From JBCCSZ01 sp039199225 (GTDB lineage: Bacteria > Bacteroidota > Bacteroidia > Chitinophagales > Saprospiraceae), in the NCBI GenBank assembly GCA_039199225.1, contig JBCCSZ010000112.1:1-21876 (forward strand): 21,876 nucleotides of DNA, written 5' to 3'. Within the stretch, counting starts at the first letter, position 1. Every line of letters starts with the position of its first letter. The translations under genes were made by a program, and so were the position numbers. Shown one piece after another: positions 19,530 to 21,876 of this stretch. A model generated the notes under the pieces. It worked only from the letters and a program-made list of their open reading frames with translations. It did not search any database and was not told the origin of the DNA.

Positions 19530-21755
19530 ATGAAAAAAATATGGACAAGCTTCCTAGGCTTGTTACTGTGCTGTGGCTTGAGTGCTCAACAACTTTACGG
19601 GACCCTGCTCAATGAAGAAGGGGAGAAGTTGTTTGGTGCGACCGTCCAATGGGAAAATAGCACCACCGGAACAGTTGCCGACGAAGAAGGTCGGTTCGAG
19701 TTGCCATTGCAGGATACGATCGCTAATCTGATGGTAAGTTATGTAGGGTATGAATCAGTGTTGATTTCAGTAGAAGAAGGCGAAAATAACCTAGAAATCG
19801 TCATCGGCGGTATTTCTGATCTCATGGAGGTGGAGGTCGCCGCCCAATTGCGAGATAATTACACTTCCGTCATTGAACCGATGAATGTTGAGGTCATCGG
19901 TAGCGGAGAGCTGCGCAAGGCGCCTTGCTGCAACCTGGCAGAAAGCTTTGAAACCAACGCCTCTGTGGACGTTGCCTATTCGGACGCTCTGACAGGGGCT
20001 CGCGAGATACGACTCTTAGGCTTAAGGGGTATTTATACCCAGATGACCGTGGAAAAGCGCCCTACCATAAGCGGCCTGGCAAGTCCCTTTGAACTGGAAT
20101 ACCTCTCAGGCTCTTGGCTCCAAGGCATCCAGATTGCCAAGGGAGTCGGTAGTGTACAGCATGGTTATCAAGGCATAACTGGGCAGATTAATACGGAATT
20201 GGTCAAACCTTTTGAGGGGGATCGACTCTTCATCAACCTCTATGGTTCCACCTTCAAAAGAGGAGATGCCAATGTATATGTCAATAGGCAAATAAACAGC
20301 AAATGGAGCATGGGGCTGTTACTCCACGGGAGCAGCCGGCAAAACGACCTGGACGACAACCAGGACAACTTCTACGATACGTCACAAAAAGAATTGCTGA
20401 GTGGGATGTTCCGGCTCTTCTATCGAGGCGACCTCGTGCGCGCACAGTTTAATGTTCATGCTGTAAAGGACGAGCGCGTTTCCGGACAAATTGACCATGA
20501 AGGGGCAAGCGGTCCACTTTTTTCCATCGGCCAAAACCACGATCGAGTGGAGATGTTTGGAAAAATTGGCTACCTGGGTTTTAAGAATCTCCTTACGACG
20601 ACGGGCCTGATTACCAATGTAGCTTGGCACGATCTAAAGTCTTTCTACGGCCAAAATCGGCACACTGGTCAGCAACGCAATGCCTACCTGAGTTGGATTT
20701 ATTCGTCTGCCATTGGCTCAGAAAGCCATAAATGGAACGCTGGAGTCAGCTATCTATACGATGATTACAACGAGTTTCTCAACGATACCGATCTCAGTCG
20801 TATGGAAAGCGTGCCAGGGATTTATGCAGAATATACCTACAAGCATGTGGACAAGGAAGGTGTAAAGGCTCCGCCCAGCATCCTACAAAATTTTAGTGCT
20901 ATAGCTGGTATGCGCATCGATCACCACAACCTCTTTGGCTGGCTTTGGACCCCACGACTTCACCTCAAATACAGCTTTTCCGATGAAAATGCCTTTCGAT
21001 TTGCCATCGGTCGGGGCTACCGAACGGCCAATGCAATTGCAGAAAACATCGGCCTACTGGCCAGCAGCCGAAACATTGTCATCACGGAAAGACTCCAAAT
21101 GGAGGATGCCTGGAACATGGGGGTCAACTTCACACAAAACTTTAGCCTAGGAGGCCAGGAAGGAAGTTTTGCCCTGGATGCCTACCGAACCTGGTTCAAC
21201 AATCAGGTGATCATCGACCGCGAGCACCGCAAACGGGAAATTTGGCTCTACAACCTCGATGGTCGCTCTTATTCCAATAGTCTTTTGGCAGTGCTGTCCT
21301 ATGAATTAATCGATGGACTGGATGCCAAGTTGGCCTATAAGTTTACAGATGTTCGCATGGACTTCCTACACGGATTCCACGATATGCCATTAATCGCTCG
21401 TCACCGGGGCCTGGTGACCTTGGACTACGAGACACCAGACCAAAAATGGCAGATCAACACCAGTACCAACTTGGTCGGACGGCAGCGCTTCCCCTACAAC
21501 TTTGGTTTCCCGGAAGAGGTCATCAAAGACCACGAGGGTTACTCACCGGTCTATGCGACGGTCAATGTGCAATTGACTCGGCGTTTTGGCCCTCTGGAGC
21601 TGTATATCGGTGCCGAAAACCTGACTGGATTTACCCAGGAGAATCCGATTATCGACTGGCAAAATCCTTTTGGGGAGCATTTTGATGCTTCACTGATCTA
21701 CGGACCGATTACAGGCGCCATGTATTTTGCAGGCTTTCGCTATGGATTGAAATAG
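19530..21755 (+). CDS. TonB-dependent receptor, predicted metal-related type
   Basis: 741 aa. Signal peptide MKKIWTSFLGLLLCCGLSA (1-19); carboxypeptidase-regulatory-like domain at about 21-92 (LYGTLLNEEGEKLFGATVQW ... FELPL ... SYVGYESVLIS); plug from about 108 with the motif LRKAPCCNLAESFETNASVD (Cys133, Cys134) followed by YSDALTGAREIRLLGLRG; and a barrel to MYFAGFRYGLK. This CCNL-type plug is, to my knowledge, characteristic of a receptor group in Bacteroidota that occurs with DUF6660 proteins and heavy-metal-associated domain proteins, which suggests transport of a metal or metallophore. The Cys pair faces the periplasmic plug region and could take part. It is preceded by the Cys-rich gene; any downstream partner is beyond the window. 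Confidence 0.93.
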   Translation: MKKIWTSFLGLLLCCGLSAQQLYGTLLNEEGEKLFGATVQWENSTTGTVADEEGRFELPLQDTIANLMVSYVGYESVLISVEEGENNLEIVIGGISDLMEVEVAAQLRDNYTSVIEPMNVEVIGSGELRKAPCCNLAESFETNASVDVAYSDALTGAREIRLLGLRGIYTQMTVEKRPTISGLASPFELEYLSGSWLQGIQIAKGVGSVQHGYQGITGQINTELVKPFEGDRLFINLYGSTFKRGDANVYVNRQINSKWSMGLLLHGSSRQNDLDDNQDNFYDTSQKELLSGMFRLFYRGDLVRAQFNVHAVKDERVSGQIDHEGASGPLFSIGQNHDRVEMFGKIGYLGFKNLLTTTGLITNVAWHDLKSFYGQNRHTGQQRNAYLSWIYSSAIGSESHKWNAGVSYLYDDYNEFLNDTDLSRMESVPGIYAEYTYKHVDKEGVKAPPSILQNFSAIAGMRIDHHNLFGWLWTPRLHLKYSFSDENAFRFAIGRGYRTANAIAENIGLLASSRNIVITERLQMEDAWNMGVNFTQNFSLGGQEGSFALDAYRTWFNNQVIIDREHRKREIWLYNLDGRSYSNSLLAVLSYELIDGLDAKLAYKFTDVRMDFLHGFHDMPLIARHRGLVTLDYETPDQKWQINTSTNLVGRQRFPYNFGFPEEVIKDHEGYSPVYATVNVQLTRRFGPLELYIGAENLTGFTQENPIIDWQNPFGEHFDASLIYGPITGAMYFAGFRYGLK

Positions 21756-21797
21756 TGAAAATAGGCTTAAATCTGCCCTTGGACGGCTCATTTTATC

Positions 21798-21815
21798 ATT
21801 TGATACGTGTCAAAT
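21798..21815. promoter_or_regulatory. Inverted repeat downstream of the receptor
   Basis: ATTTGA (21798-21803) and TCAAAT (21810-21815) flank TACGTG, an 18-base near-palindrome 43 bases after the receptor stop. There is no T tract, so it is not a standard terminator. It could be an operator for a gene beyond the right edge or a mRNA 3' hairpin. Confidence 0.3.
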
Positions 21816-21876
21816 CATCATTTGGAGCGAGCAAATAGCTTAATTGTTGCAAATTGACTACTGTTCGTTAACTATT

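Noticed and set aside
1..21876. CRISPR arrays, tRNA/rRNA genes, insertion sequences, prophage or integrase genes
   Set aside because: I looked for repeat-spacer periodicity, transposase motifs and RNA gene signatures by eye and saw none; a tRNA or profile search would settle it.

Overview
The window looks like chromosome from a Bacteroidota bacterium, probably of the Saprospiria (Lewinella/Haliscomenobacter-like) type. The signs are two TonB-dependent receptors with N-terminal carboxypeptidase-regulatory-like domains, a secreted metalloprotease with a type IX secretion C-terminal domain, a LytS/LytTR two-component pair, a DUF6660-like Cys-rich protein beside a receptor, an RRM protein with a glycine-rich tail, promoters of the TTTG-N19-TAnnTTTG type, and start codons mostly without Shine-Dalgarno sequences. 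The assignment is inference from gene content; no rRNA, tRNA, IS element, CRISPR array or integrase was seen.

Layout. 1-3.7 kb: the 5' part of an unknown gene running off the left edge, a phosphofructokinase with PPi-type active-site residues and its own terminator (both minus strand), then a plus-strand pair: a membrane-anchored protein whose N-terminus resembles Effector-Associated Domain 11, and a secreted NTF2/lumazine-binding-like protein followed by a strong terminator. 3.8-7.5 kb: an AraC-type regulator, a periplasmic YcaC-like cysteine hydrolase and an alginate-export-like outer-membrane barrel. AraC-style repeats sit upstream of the regulator and the hydrolase, so they may form one regulated unit. 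7.5-10.1 kb (minus strand): a small lipoprotein, an alpha/beta hydrolase, a hairpin-rich intergenic island and a MaoC-type hydratase.

10.3-16.4 kb (plus strand): a small membrane/exported protein of unknown function, then a compact apparent operon of TonB-dependent receptor, seven-helix membrane protein, LytS-type histidine kinase and LytTR response regulator. A convergent T9SS-secreted metalloprotease gene (16.4-18.0 kb) faces it. Pairs of 9-bp direct repeats at 21-bp period, the geometry of LytTR binding sites, lie upstream of both the receptor and the protease and share a TACA(G/T)T core. I infer a sensor-receptor-protease circuit. 18.5-21.8 kb: the RRM/RGG protein with a strong terminator, then a predicted metal-related pair, a DUF6660-like Cys-rich protein and a TonB-dependent receptor of the 'CCNLAESFETN' type.

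The most notable candidates are the orphan transmembrane EAD11-like protein, the two sets of regulator-linked direct repeats, the uncharacterised seven-helix protein embedded between a receptor and a two-component system, and the structured intergenic island at about 9.22-9.39 kb.
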